Positions 8,595 through 17,037 of a DNA stretch of 64,000 nucleotides are shown in pieces. A program made the translations under genes and the position numbers. Positions within the stretch are counted from its first letter, which is position 1. Every line of letters starts with the position of its first letter. Under the pieces are notes generated by a model. The model saw only the letters and a program-made list of their open reading frames with translations. It was not told the origin of the DNA and searched no databases. The DNA comes from Stenotrophomonas sp. 610A2 (GTDB taxonomy: Bacteria; Pseudomonadota; Gammaproteobacteria; Xanthomonadales; Xanthomonadaceae): the NCBI RefSeq assembly GCF_030549615.1, contig NZ_CP130832.1, forward strand, positions 2,170,001-2,234,000. Direction: 5' to 3'.

Positions 8595-10070
8595 TCAGGC
8601 TTGCTTGTTCAGCTTGCTGTTGCGGATGCCGTAGCCGAAGTAGATGCACAGGCCCAGCAAGGTCCAGCCAACGAACAGGTGCCAATGCACCACGAAGGCC
8701 TGCATGAACAGCGCCAGGCAGGCCAGCGCGCCCAGCGGGCAGATCAGCCACGCCGCCGGTACCTTGAACGGGCGCACGATGTCCGGCTTGGTACGGCGCA
8801 GTACCAGCACGCCGATGCAGACCGTGGCGAAGGCAAGCAGGGTGCCCATCGAGACCAGTTCACCCAGCACGTTCAACGGCACCAGACCGGCCAGCAGGGC
8901 CGCCAGTACGCCGACAACCACGGTGCTGACGTACGGGGTGCGGAAGCGCGAATGGACCTTGCCGAACATCTTCGGCAGCAGGCCGTCACGGGAGATGGTG
9001 TAGGCGATGCGCGACTGACCCATCATCATCACCAGCACCACCGAGGACAGGCCGGCGATGGCGCCGATCTCAACCGCGGTCTTCAGCCAGGACAGGCTCG
9101 GATAGGCTTCCAGCGCAGTAGCCACCGGCTTGTCGGTGCCCAGCAGGTTGTACGGCAGCATGCCGGTCAGCACGGCGCAGACGACGATATAGACCAGGGT
9201 GCAGATCGCCAGCGAGCCGAGCAGGCCGATTGGCATGTTCTTCTGCGGGTCCTTGGTTTCACCGGCGGCGGTGGAGACCGCATCGAAGCCGATATAGGCG
9301 AAAAACACGATGGTGGCGGCACGGAACACGCCGCTCCAGCCGAACTCGCCGAAGGTGCCGGTATTTTCCGGGATGAACGGCTGCCAGTTTGCCGGGTCGA
9401 TGTACTGGATGCCGAAACCGATGAACAGGCAGATCACGATGACCTTGATTGCCACGATCACGGCATTGACGAAGGTTGACTGGGTGACGCCGACGTAGAG
9501 CAGGCCGGTGATGGCCGCCACGATCAGTACCGCAGGCAGGTTGAACAGCTTGCCGGAGCTGGTGAACTCACTGCCGGTCCAAGCCAATGGTGCCGCTGTC
9601 AATGCATCCGGGAAGGGGACATGCAAGGTGGTGGTGATGAAGCTGATCAGGTAGGCCGACCAACCCACTGCGACCGAGGCCGAGGCGAACAGGTATTCCA
9701 GTACCAGACACCAGCCAATGAACCATGCCATGCCTTCGCCCAGGGTGGCGTAGGAGTAGGAATAGGCGCTGCCGGAGACCGGCATCATCGCTGCGAACTC
9801 GGCGTAACACAGGCCGGCCAACGCGCAGGCGATGCCGGCGAAGACAAAGGACAGCATCACTGCCGGCCCGGCGTGGTTGGCCGCGGCCTGGCCGGTGAGA
9901 ACGAAGATGCCCGCACCAATCACCGCGCCTATGCCCAACAGGATCAGGTGCTTGGCGGTGAGGGTGCGCTTCAGTGTGGCTTCGCCCTGCAGGCTGCCCT
10001 CGATGGGCTCACCGGCATCAACGTGTGCGGCCGGTTCGACCGGCTTGACCCTCAACAGTGCTTTAAGCAT
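8595..10070 (-). CDS. APC-family amino-acid permease, tandem paralogue
   Basis: 491 residues, about 12 helices. The N-terminal cytoplasmic tail of some 45 residues is longer than in its neighbour. Same motifs: GIGAVIGAGIFVLTGQAAAN then HAGPAV in helix 1, FFAYIGFDAVSTAAGETKDP in helix 6, GQSRIAYTISRDGLLP. The start ATG 10070 (MLKALLRVKPVEPAAH) is preferred; an in-frame upstream extension to 10142 has no support. A basic amino-acid transporter is plausible from subgroup membership, not proven. It is upstream of and co-oriented with its paralogue, 78 bp apart. Confidence 0.9.
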   Translation of the reverse strand: MLKALLRVKPVEPAAHVDAGEPIEGSLQGEATLKRTLTAKHLILLGIGAVIGAGIFVLTGQAAANHAGPAVMLSFVFAGIACALAGLCYAEFAAMMPVSGSAYSYSYATLGEGMAWFIGWCLVLEYLFASASVAVGWSAYLISFITTTLHVPFPDALTAAPLAWTGSEFTSSGKLFNLPAVLIVAAITGLLYVGVTQSTFVNAVIVAIKVIVICLFIGFGIQYIDPANWQPFIPENTGTFGEFGWSGVFRAATIVFFAYIGFDAVSTAAGETKDPQKNMPIGLLGSLAICTLVYIVVCAVLTGMLPYNLLGTDKPVATALEAYPSLSWLKTAVEIGAIAGLSSVVLVMMMGQSRIAYTISRDGLLPKMFGKVHSRFRTPYVSTVVVGVLAALLAGLVPLNVLGELVSMGTLLAFATVCIGVLVLRRTKPDIVRPFKVPAAWLICPLGALACLALFMQAFVVHWHLFVGWTLLGLCIYFGYGIRNSKLNKQA

Positions 10071-10259
10071 TCCGCAAATTCCCAGAGCTGTGTATTGGCC
10101 CGAACGCACAGGGGCGACGGGGCCGGGTGTATGGCGACGCAAGCTGAACGGTCGGCAACCACGCTACCTTGCCAAACGTAGCGAAACTCGACAAGCGCAA
10201 CTGCAACATCGACAGCGATAATGACCGCCAGATTGAAATGATGGGATGTGCTTACAGTC

Positions 10260-10805
10260 ATGCTTGGAGAGGATCTGCAGTTGCGGCGGGCATTTGGGGA
10301 CTATTCCCAGCGGTACCCGGAGCATAAGGCGCTGGCGCGGGAATTCCTGACCCTGCTTGAAGGGGGTGGTGTGGACCCTTTCACCCGCGAGCGGCTGGCA
10401 GGCCACTTCACCGGTAGTGCCTGGCTGGTCAGTGCTGATGGCCAGCGCGCGCTGCTTACCCATCACCGCAAGTTGCAGCGCTGGTTGCAGCTGGGCGGGC
10501 ATGCCGATGGTGACCACGATCTGGCGGCGGTGGCCTTGCGCGAGGCCGAGGAGGAATCGGGCCTGCCGGGCCTGAGCCTGGCCTCGAGCGCTATCTTCGA
10601 TCTGGACCGGCATTGGATTCCCGAGCGGAAGGAGGTGCCGGGGCATTGGCACTACGATGTGCGCTATGTGGTTGTCGCCGGGGAAGATGAGCAGTTCGTC
10701 GTCAGCGAGGAGTCGCTGGAACTGGCCTGGCGGCCGGTAGCTGAGATCGCCAGCGAGGAAGATGAATCCATGCAGCGGATGGCACGCCGGTGGTTGCAGA
10801 GATAG
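10260..10805 (+). CDS. NUDIX hydrolase
   Basis: 181 residues. The Nudix box G(x5)E(x7)REUxEExGU is present as GGHADGDHDLAAVALREAEE followed by ESGL, with the divergence that the fifth spaced Glu is Asp (GDHD). It would hydrolyse a nucleoside diphosphate linked to another moiety using Mg2+; substrate unknown. ATG 10260 (MLGEDLQLRRAFG) is preferred over GTG 10248. Divergent from the APC permease, with about 190 bp between the starts, and followed by repeats. Confidence 0.85.
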   Translation: MLGEDLQLRRAFGDYSQRYPEHKALAREFLTLLEGGGVDPFTRERLAGHFTGSAWLVSADGQRALLTHHRKLQRWLQLGGHADGDHDLAAVALREAEEESGLPGLSLASSAIFDLDRHWIPERKEVPGHWHYDVRYVVVAGEDEQFVVSEESLELAWRPVAEIASEEDESMQRMARRWLQR

Positions 10806-10816
10806 ATGGGGCATTT

Positions 10817-10912
10817 GGGAGCGGCATCAGCCGCGAAACAGGCAATGCCTGATCGCTGGCAATGCCCGCAATCCGAATGTCCATCAGCTTCGCGGCTGAC
10901 GCCGCTCCTACA
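10817..10912. repeat. Paired inverted repeat, GGAGCGGC(A/G)TCAGCCGCGAA type
   Basis: Left arm 10817-10837 and right arm 10888-10912, inverted. Same family as 3941-4040; the left arm has drifted (CGGCATCAGCC). Lies directly after the NUDIX gene and before two SMAG copies. Confidence 0.8.
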
Positions 10913-10940
10913 AAATCACCAGACGTGACCGGGAAAGCCC

Positions 10941-11059
10941 CTGCCGAGCATGGCTCGGAACTACAGCTCCCTCCCTTTCGCGTAGCGAAGGGGAGGGTTG
11001 GGGAGGGGTTGGTTTTGACGTTGCTAGCAACGCCCCTGCCGAGCATGGCTCGGCACTAC
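10941..11059. repeat. Two SMAG-type palindromes flanking a CCCTCC/GGAGGG hairpin
   Basis: SMAG-like cores CTGCCGAGCATGGCTCGG with CTAC tails at about 10941-10964 and 11036-11059, both in the reverse orientation. Between them a CTCCCTCCCTTTCGC / GCGAAGGGGAGGG inverted repeat (10967-11000) matches the one beside the SMAG copies at 2457-2495, so the combination appears twice as a composite block. The second copy ends about 12 bp from the serA stop codon. Confidence 0.78.
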
Positions 11060-11070
11060 GGAGGTGCGCG

Positions 11071-12312
11071 TCAGTACAGGATGCGGGTACGCAGCGTGCC
11101 CTGGATCGCGGCCAGCTCTTCGCGGATCGCAGCTGCCTGTTCTTCGCTGGCGGTGATGTCGATCACCACGTAGCCGACCTTGGGGTCGGTGCGCAGGAAC
11201 TGGCCGTCGATGTTGAGGTTGTGGCGCGAGAAGATCTCGTTGATCTTGGACAGCACACCCGGCACGTTGCGGTGGATGTGCAGCAGGCGCAGGCTCTGCT
11301 CGTGCTCCGGCAGGGTCACTTCCGGGAAATTGACGGCCGACAGGGTCGAGCCGTTGTCGCTGTAACGCACCAGCTTGGCCGCCACTTCCACGCCGATGTT
11401 CTCCTGCGCTTCCAGTGTGGAGCCACCAACGTGCGGGGTCAGGATCACATTGTCATGCGCGGTCAGCGGCGACTCGAACAGGTCGCCATTGCCCTTGGGC
11501 TCGACCGGGAACACGTCCACGGCAGCGCCGCCGAGGTGGCCCGAGGCCAATGCCGCGTCCAGCGCGTCGATATCGACCACGGTGCCGCGCGCTGCATTGA
11601 TCAGGTGCGCACCCTTCTTCATCTTGCCCAGCTGCTCGGCGCCCATCATCCACTGCGTGGAGGCGTTCTCCGGCACGTGCAGGGTGACCACGTCCGAACG
11701 CTTCAACAGGTCATCCAAACTGATCGCCGGATGCGCGTTGCCCAGTGACAACTTGGTTTCGATGTCGTGGAAGATCACGTGCATGCCCAGCGCTTCAGCC
11801 AGCACGCCAACCTGGGTGCCGATATGGCCGTAGCCGATGATGCCCAGGGTCTTGCCGCGCACTTCGTGGCTGCCGGCGGCCGACTTGGACCAGCCGCCGC
11901 GGTGGCATTCGGCGTTCTTCTGCGGGATGCCGCGGGTCAACATGATCGCCTCGGCGATCACCAGTTCGGCAACCGAGCGGGTATTGGAATACGGCGCGTT
12001 GAATACCGGAATACCGGCCAGCTCGGCCGCTTCCAGGTCAACCTGGTTGGTGCCGATGCAGAAGCAGCCGACCGCGATCAGGCGCTTGGCGTGGGCCAGT
12101 ACCTCCTCGCTGAGGTGAGTGCGCGAGCGGATGCCCACGATATGGGCTTCGGCAATGCGTTCCTTCAGTTCGTCCTCGGGCAGCGACTTGCTGTGCAGCT
12201 CGATCTGCGAGTAACCGGCCGCCTTGAAGACGTCCACGGCGGTCTGGCTGACCCCCTCTAGCAACAAAACGCGGATGTCCTGCTTCGGGAACGAGGTCTT
12301 CTTGGGCGACAT
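11071..12312 (-). CDS. serA: D-3-phosphoglycerate dehydrogenase
   Basis: 413 residues, the length of the E. coli-type SerA. It oxidises 3-phosphoglycerate to 3-phosphohydroxypyruvate, the first step of serine synthesis. Catalytic and NAD motifs: CFCIGTNQVDLEAA, the dinucleotide loop LGIIGYGHIGTQVG, NAARGTVVDIDAL (Arg), and ILTPHVGGSTLEAQ with the catalytic His. A C-terminal ACT domain (LLHIHRNVPGVLSKINEIFS onward) would mediate serine feedback inhibition. Start ATG 12312 gives MSPKKTSFPKQDIRVLLLEG; the 200-codon upstream open frame is an artefact. Divergent from the D-2-hydroxyglutarate dehydrogenase-like gene. Confidence 0.95.
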   Translation of the reverse strand: MSPKKTSFPKQDIRVLLLEGVSQTAVDVFKAAGYSQIELHSKSLPEDELKERIAEAHIVGIRSRTHLSEEVLAHAKRLIAVGCFCIGTNQVDLEAAELAGIPVFNAPYSNTRSVAELVIAEAIMLTRGIPQKNAECHRGGWSKSAAGSHEVRGKTLGIIGYGHIGTQVGVLAEALGMHVIFHDIETKLSLGNAHPAISLDDLLKRSDVVTLHVPENASTQWMMGAEQLGKMKKGAHLINAARGTVVDIDALDAALASGHLGGAAVDVFPVEPKGNGDLFESPLTAHDNVILTPHVGGSTLEAQENIGVEVAAKLVRYSDNGSTLSAVNFPEVTLPEHEQSLRLLHIHRNVPGVLSKINEIFSRHNLNIDGQFLRTDPKVGYVVIDITASEEQAAAIREELAAIQGTLRTRILY

Positions 12313-12515
12313 GTCGTGTACGGCGGAGGCGGCGGGTAGGTCGCCAACTATGCCAGAACCTGGCCCGGTTTTGTGCGCTGCGCAATGCAGCAAGGCCTTG
12401 ATGGCAAAAGGTTTCAGATGAAATCCAGGGGTGGCACGAGCACTTGTCGTGGTGACTGGACGGCGCACGGCATGGCTGTCACGCTTACCGGCTTTCACGC
12501 CGCCGAAACACCGCC

Positions 12516-13904
12516 ATGACCGACCCGCGCCTGGAATCCCTGCTGACCGCCTGTCCCGATCTGCGCCTGAAGACCGAGGCGGCCGATCTGGAGCATTACG
12601 GCCGTGACTGGACCCGCCGCTGGACACCGACGCCGCTGGCGATTGCCTTGCCGGGCAGTGTCGAGGAAGTGCAGGCGGTGGTGCGCTGGGCCAATGCGCA
12701 CAAGGTCGCCGTGGTGCCGTCGGGTGGCCGCACCGGGCTGTCCGGTGGTGCCGTGGCCGCCAACGGCGAGCTGGTACTGAGCCTGGAGCGGATGAACAAG
12801 CCGCTGGGCTTCGATGCAGTGGATCGCACCCTGGTTGTTCAGGCCGGCATGCCTCTGGAAGCGGTGCATAACACCGCCAAGGAACATGGCCTGATCTACC
12901 CGGTGGATTTCGCCGCACGCGGTTCCTGTTCGATTGGCGGCAATATCGCCACCAATGCAGGCGGTATCCGCGTGATCCGCTATGGCAATACCCGCGAGTG
13001 GATTGCCGGGCTCAAGGTGGTGGCCGGCAACGGCGAGCTGCTGGAGCTCAACAAGGGCTTGATCAAGAATTCCAGCGGCTACGACTTCCGCCAGCTGATG
13101 ATCGGCTCGGAAGGCACGCTCGGCATCGTGGTCGAGGCCACGCTGAAGCTGACCGATCCGCCGCCGACCACAAATGTGATGGTGCTGGCGTTGCCGTCGT
13201 TCGAAGTATTGATGCAGGTGTTCTCCGCGTTCCGTGAGCGTCTGCAGCTGGAGGCCTTCGAGTTCTTCACCGACCTGGCTGTCAAGCATGTCACCGCGCA
13301 TGGTGCGCAGTATCCGTTCGAGGAGATCCATCCCTACTACGTGGTGACCGAATACGCCTCGGCCGATGAAGCTGGTGAAGCCGCCGCGCTGGCAGCCTTT
13401 GAACACTGCATGGAGCAGGGTTGGGTACTGGATGGCGTGATCAGCACCAGCGAGACCCAGGCGCAGCAGTTGTGGCGCCTGCGCGAAGGCATCACTGAAT
13501 CAGTGGCGCGCTACAAGCCGTACAAGAACGACGTCTCGGTGCGGATCTCGGCGATGCCGGCGTTCCTGGCGGAGACCCAGGCACTCATCAATGGCGCCTA
13601 CCCGCACTTTGAAGTGGTCTGGTTCGGCCATATTGGCGACGGCAACCTGCACATCAATGTGCTCAAACCCGATGACACCAGCGACGCCGAGTTCCTCAGC
13701 CAGTGTGAGCACGTGACCAAGCTGCTGGCGCAGGTGTTGCACCGCTTCGACGGCAGCATCTCCGCCGAGCACGGCATCGGCCTGGTCAAGAAGGCCTATC
13801 TGGCCAGCACCCGCAGCGACGCCGAAGTCGCGCTGATGCGCGGGGTCAAGCAGGCATTCGATCCGAACTGGTTGTTGAACCCGGGCAAGCTGTTCGACCA
13901 GTAA
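12516..13904 (+). CDS. FAD-linked D-2-hydroxyacid dehydrogenase (D-2-hydroxyglutarate dehydrogenase type)
   Basis: 462 residues of the GlcD/VAO flavoprotein family. The FAD pyrophosphate loop is VVPSGGRTGLSGGAV and a second FAD segment is GSCSIGGNIATNAGGIRVIR; the C-terminal FAD-oxidase domain has WFGHIGDGNLHINV (metal-binding His) and SAEHGIGLVKK. SerA side activity reduces 2-ketoglutarate to D-2-hydroxyglutarate, and flavoenzymes of this family oxidise it back; such pairing is known in Pseudomonas. The divergent serA neighbour supports this role, but D-lactate or another D-2-hydroxyacid remains possible. A 203-bp shared upstream region separates the two starts. Confidence 0.87.
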   Translation: MTDPRLESLLTACPDLRLKTEAADLEHYGRDWTRRWTPTPLAIALPGSVEEVQAVVRWANAHKVAVVPSGGRTGLSGGAVAANGELVLSLERMNKPLGFDAVDRTLVVQAGMPLEAVHNTAKEHGLIYPVDFAARGSCSIGGNIATNAGGIRVIRYGNTREWIAGLKVVAGNGELLELNKGLIKNSSGYDFRQLMIGSEGTLGIVVEATLKLTDPPPTTNVMVLALPSFEVLMQVFSAFRERLQLEAFEFFTDLAVKHVTAHGAQYPFEEIHPYYVVTEYASADEAGEAAALAAFEHCMEQGWVLDGVISTSETQAQQLWRLREGITESVARYKPYKNDVSVRISAMPAFLAETQALINGAYPHFEVVWFGHIGDGNLHINVLKPDDTSDAEFLSQCEHVTKLLAQVLHRFDGSISAEHGIGLVKKAYLASTRSDAEVALMRGVKQAFDPNWLLNPGKLFDQ

Positions 13905-13940
13905 TTGCCCGGCTGGCCGCGCGAACTCCCGGAAGGAAAG

Positions 13941-15008
13941 CTACTCGCGCGGCAGTTCCAGCACGAAGCGGCTGCCACCGTCGGCGCCGCTGCTGCAGGA
14001 AACATGGCCGCCGTGGGCGTCGGCAATGGCCTTGACCACGGCCAGGCCGAGTCCGCTGCCGCCACCTTGGCGCGAGCGCGAGCCATCGCCGCGCATGAAC
14101 GGATCGAAGACATGTGGCTGCAGGTGGGTCTCAATACCCGGGCCATTGTCCTCAATGGCCAGCTGCACGTGGTCCTTGCCGTCCTGGATTGAGATTCGCA
14201 CCCGCCCCGGGCTGGCATAACGGCGCGCGTTTTCCAACAGCGCAAGCAGGGCCTGACGCAGCCGGGTAGGGTCGCAATACGCCAGGTGTTCGTTGCGGTG
14301 GGTTTCCAGCTCCAGCACGGAACCGGCGCTGCGGAATGCGGGATCGACCATGGTCATCACCGAGTGCACTTCCTGCACCACGTCGGTACGCGCACGGCGT
14401 ACGTCGAGTCGGCCGTTGCCGGCCAGTCCCAGAACGCGCAGGTCCTCGATCAACCGCGACAGGCCTTCCACCTGCGACAGCAAGCTGCGGAACTGCGCTT
14501 CGTCTGGCTGGAACACGCCATCCGCCAAGCCCTGCAAGCGGCCGCGCAGGATGGTGAGCGGGGTGCGCAGCTCATGCGCGATCGCCGCGTGCCACAGGGT
14601 GCGCTCGCCGTCCATGTGCTGCAGCCGTGCGGCCATGGTGTTGAAGTCATCGACCAGCAAGGCGACCTCGCCAAGCGCGTCATCACTGGTGCTTGCGCGC
14701 ACGCCAAGATTGCCATCGGCGAGTGCGCGGATGGAATCCATCAGGTTGTTGAGTGGCGACACGATGCGATGGGTAAGGCGGATGGAGGCGGTCAATGCGA
14801 GCGCAAGCCCGATTATGGTGACGCCCACCATCCATGCCAGTTCCGGCCCGGTCGGCATCCAGCCTTCCGGCTCCAGCGTGCTGGCGGGATAGAACTCGAC
14901 CAGGATTGCGTACAGCAGATAGGACGACAGGATCATCATCACGATGACGCTGATCACCATCAGCGACATCGACATGATGATGTGCCGGCTGAGCCCGGGC
15001 CGGCGCAT
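13941..15008 (-). CDS. smeSy: Sensor histidine kinase of the efflux locus (SmeSy-like)
   Basis: 355 residues: an N-terminal transmembrane helix (about 8-30), a short periplasmic loop, a second helix, a HAMP segment (RIVSPLNNLMDSIRALADGN), HisKA with the phospho-acceptor in IAHELRTPLTILRG, and HATPase with the N box ALLENARRYA, EDNGPGIE, FDPFMRGDG and GGSGLGLAVVKAIADAHGG. Architecture is BaeS-like. Its ATG overlaps the response-regulator stop by one base (TGATG), so the two are translationally coupled. The SmeSy name rests on the arrangement with the RND pump, as described in S. maltophilia. Confidence 0.85.
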   Translation of the reverse strand: MRRPGLSRHIIMSMSLMVISVIVMMILSSYLLYAILVEFYPASTLEPEGWMPTGPELAWMVGVTIIGLALALTASIRLTHRIVSPLNNLMDSIRALADGNLGVRASTSDDALGEVALLVDDFNTMAARLQHMDGERTLWHAAIAHELRTPLTILRGRLQGLADGVFQPDEAQFRSLLSQVEGLSRLIEDLRVLGLAGNGRLDVRRARTDVVQEVHSVMTMVDPAFRSAGSVLELETHRNEHLAYCDPTRLRQALLALLENARRYASPGRVRISIQDGKDHVQLAIEDNGPGIETHLQPHVFDPFMRGDGSRSRQGGGSGLGLAVVKAIADAHGGHVSCSSGADGGSRFVLELPRE

Positions 15009-15787
15009 CAGCGATCCGCCGCCAGCCGGTAGCCGACGCCGCGCACGCTGGCCGGCATGTTGGCCACGCCCACGTCATCGAGTTTGCGCCGCAGTTTGCT
15101 GACATGGCTGTCGACGGTGCGCTCCAGTGCCTCGCTCTCGGGCAGGCATTGGTGCATCAGTTCGCTGCGGCTGAAGATGCGGGTGGGCGCCAGCGCCATG
15201 CAATGCAGCAACTTGAATTCGGTAAGGGTAAGCAACAGCTCGTGGCTGTAGCCGTCACCCTCGACGTGCACCGAATGGGTTTGCGGATCGATCAGCAGTG
15301 GCCCTGCGCGCAGCGCGGTGGCGGCCTGCCGGGGTGTTGAACGCAGCGTACGCCGCAGTACCGCTCGCACCCGCGCGGCGACTTCAGCCGGATTGAACGG
15401 TTTGACCACGTAGTCGTCTGCACCCATCCGCAATGCAGTGAGTTTGTCCAGGTCCTGATCCAGCGCGGTAAGCATGATGATCGGGGTATCGCTGCTCTGG
15501 CGCAGCTGCGACAGCACGCCCCAGCCGTCGATACCGGGGAGCTGCACATCCAGCAATACCAGGTCGGGGCGGGCGCTACGGTGCAGCTCGAGTGCGGTCA
15601 GGCCGTCGGCAGCGCGCACGACGCGCAGCTTCTCCCGCTCCAGGTAGGCAGCGATGATGTCTGCGATCTCGGCTTCGTCCTCGACGATCAGGACAAGTGC
15701 ATCAGGGGAACGGTCCCATTGCGCCATCATGGCGGCGTGTGGATATGCGGTCATTGCCGGGTGGGGCCGAAAGGTTCTTGCCTCCAT
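15008..15787 (-). CDS. smeRy: OmpR-type response regulator of the efflux locus (SmeRy-like)
   Basis: About 259 residues. The receiver domain has LIVEDEAEIADI (acidic pocket), the phospho-acceptor in LVLLDVQLPGIDGW, the Thr in IIMLTALDQ and the Lys in DYVVKPFNP; a winged-helix C-terminal domain ends TVDSHVSKLRRKLDDVG then SVRGVGYRLAADR. It likely controls the divergent efflux operon and itself. The start is uncertain: ATG 15787 has GGAG five bases upstream and is used here; ATG 15754 (MTAYPHAAM) also fits family length. The longest frame (15871) would overlap the pump promoter. Confidence 0.87.
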   Translation of the reverse strand: MEARTFRPHPAMTAYPHAAMMAQWDRSPDALVLIVEDEAEIADIIAAYLEREKLRVVRAADGLTALELHRSARPDLVLLDVQLPGIDGWGVLSQLRQSSDTPIIMLTALDQDLDKLTALRMGADDYVVKPFNPAEVAARVRAVLRRTLRSTPRQAATALRAGPLLIDPQTHSVHVEGDGYSHELLLTLTEFKLLHCMALAPTRIFSRSELMHQCLPESEALERTVDSHVSKLRRKLDDVGVANMPASVRGVGYRLAADR

Positions 15788-15879
15788 GCTATCTCCACAT
15801 TCCCTCCATCGAAACCCCATCATCGCCCCGCACACTGGCGTTCTGCGTTCCCGCAGGCTTTCCAGCACCACGTGTAGTG

Positions 15880-17028
15880 ATGATCATTCGACGGATTACG
15901 GCCGCCCTGTGTGCGGCTCTGGTTGTGGCCATGACGGCCTGTTCTTCGCCCGAACCCGCCGTGGAAGCGGCGCCCAAGGTCAGTGTGCTGACCGTCGCTG
16001 CACAGCGCGTGCAGCGCGATGACGAGTTGCAGGGGCGGGTGTCTGCACTGCGCACCGCGCAGATCCGCGCGCAGGTGGGCGGCATCGTGCGCAAGCGCCT
16101 GTTCGAGCAGGGTGCCGAAGTTGCTGCTGGGCAGGCGTTGTTCCAGATCGATCCGGCGGCATTCCGTGCAGATGTCGATTCCGCGCTGGCGGCATTGCAG
16201 CGCAGCGAGGCGGCGCTGTCGCGCAGCCGCGTGCAGGCACAGCGCCTGCAGGCGCTGGCCGATGCGCAGGCGGTCAGCAAACAGCATCGCGATGATGCGA
16301 CCTTCGAGTACGAGCAGGCTCGTGCAGCGGTGGCTGAAGCGAAGGCGATCCTGGCAAGGCGCCAGCTGGACCTGCGCTATGCCACGGTCAGCGCACCCAT
16401 TGCCGGCCGCATCGACCAGGCAATGGTGACCGAAGGCGCATTGGTGAATGCCACCGACGCCGAGCCCATGGCGCTGGTGCAGCAGATCGACCAGGTCTAC
16501 GTCGATGTACGCCAGCCAGCCTCGCAGTTGCCGGCGATGCGCCAGGACGTGGTCGAAGGCAATGCAGTGTCCGTGGCCATCATTGGCGCCAACGGCCAGG
16601 TCCATCAGGAAGCCGGCCAACTGCTGTTCTCGGGCATCAATGTCGATGCGCGTACCGGTGATGTGGTGTTGCGCGTGCTGGTGGACAATCCGCGGCGCGA
16701 ACTCCTGCCAGGCATGTTCGTACGTGCACGGGTGCCGCGTGGCGGCGCCAGCCAGTTGCCACTGCTACCGCAACAGGCGGTGCTGCGAAGTGCCGGTGGC
16801 CAGGCCTATGCCTGGGTGATTGGCGCTGACCACAAGGCCGTGATCCGCACCATCGAAGTGGATGGCAGCGTCGACCGGCAATGGATCGTACGCAGTGGCC
16901 TGAAGGTCGGCGAGCAGGTGGTGGTGGAAGGACAGGAGCGCCTGCAGGAAGGGCGCAAGGTCGAAACCATGCCCTGGCAGCCGGTACCGGTGAAGGGCAA
17001 GGCCACTGTCGCATCCAGCAGCAACTGA
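15880..17028 (+). CDS. smeY: RND efflux periplasmic adaptor lipoprotein (SmeY-like)
   Basis: 382-residue membrane-fusion protein with a signal ending AMTAC (Cys21 lipidated), then the lipoyl/hairpin/beta-barrel order of AcrA/MexA: AQVGGIVRKRLFEQGAEVAA, a long alpha-hairpin, LDLRYATVSAPIAGRI, and ELLPGMFVRARVP. It links the inner-membrane pump to an outer-membrane TolC-type channel. ATG 15880 (MIIRRITAALCAAL) is chosen because the in-frame upstream extension reads into the divergent regulator gene. First gene of a two-gene operon; the pump gene follows after 9 bp. Confidence 0.9.
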   Translation: MIIRRITAALCAALVVAMTACSSPEPAVEAAPKVSVLTVAAQRVQRDDELQGRVSALRTAQIRAQVGGIVRKRLFEQGAEVAAGQALFQIDPAAFRADVDSALAALQRSEAALSRSRVQAQRLQALADAQAVSKQHRDDATFEYEQARAAVAEAKAILARRQLDLRYATVSAPIAGRIDQAMVTEGALVNATDAEPMALVQQIDQVYVDVRQPASQLPAMRQDVVEGNAVSVAIIGANGQVHQEAGQLLFSGINVDARTGDVVLRVLVDNPRRELLPGMFVRARVPRGGASQLPLLPQQAVLRSAGGQAYAWVIGADHKAVIRTIEVDGSVDRQWIVRSGLKVGEQVVVEGQERLQEGRKVETMPWQPVPVKGKATVASSSN

Positions 17029-17037
17029 AGGTAGACC

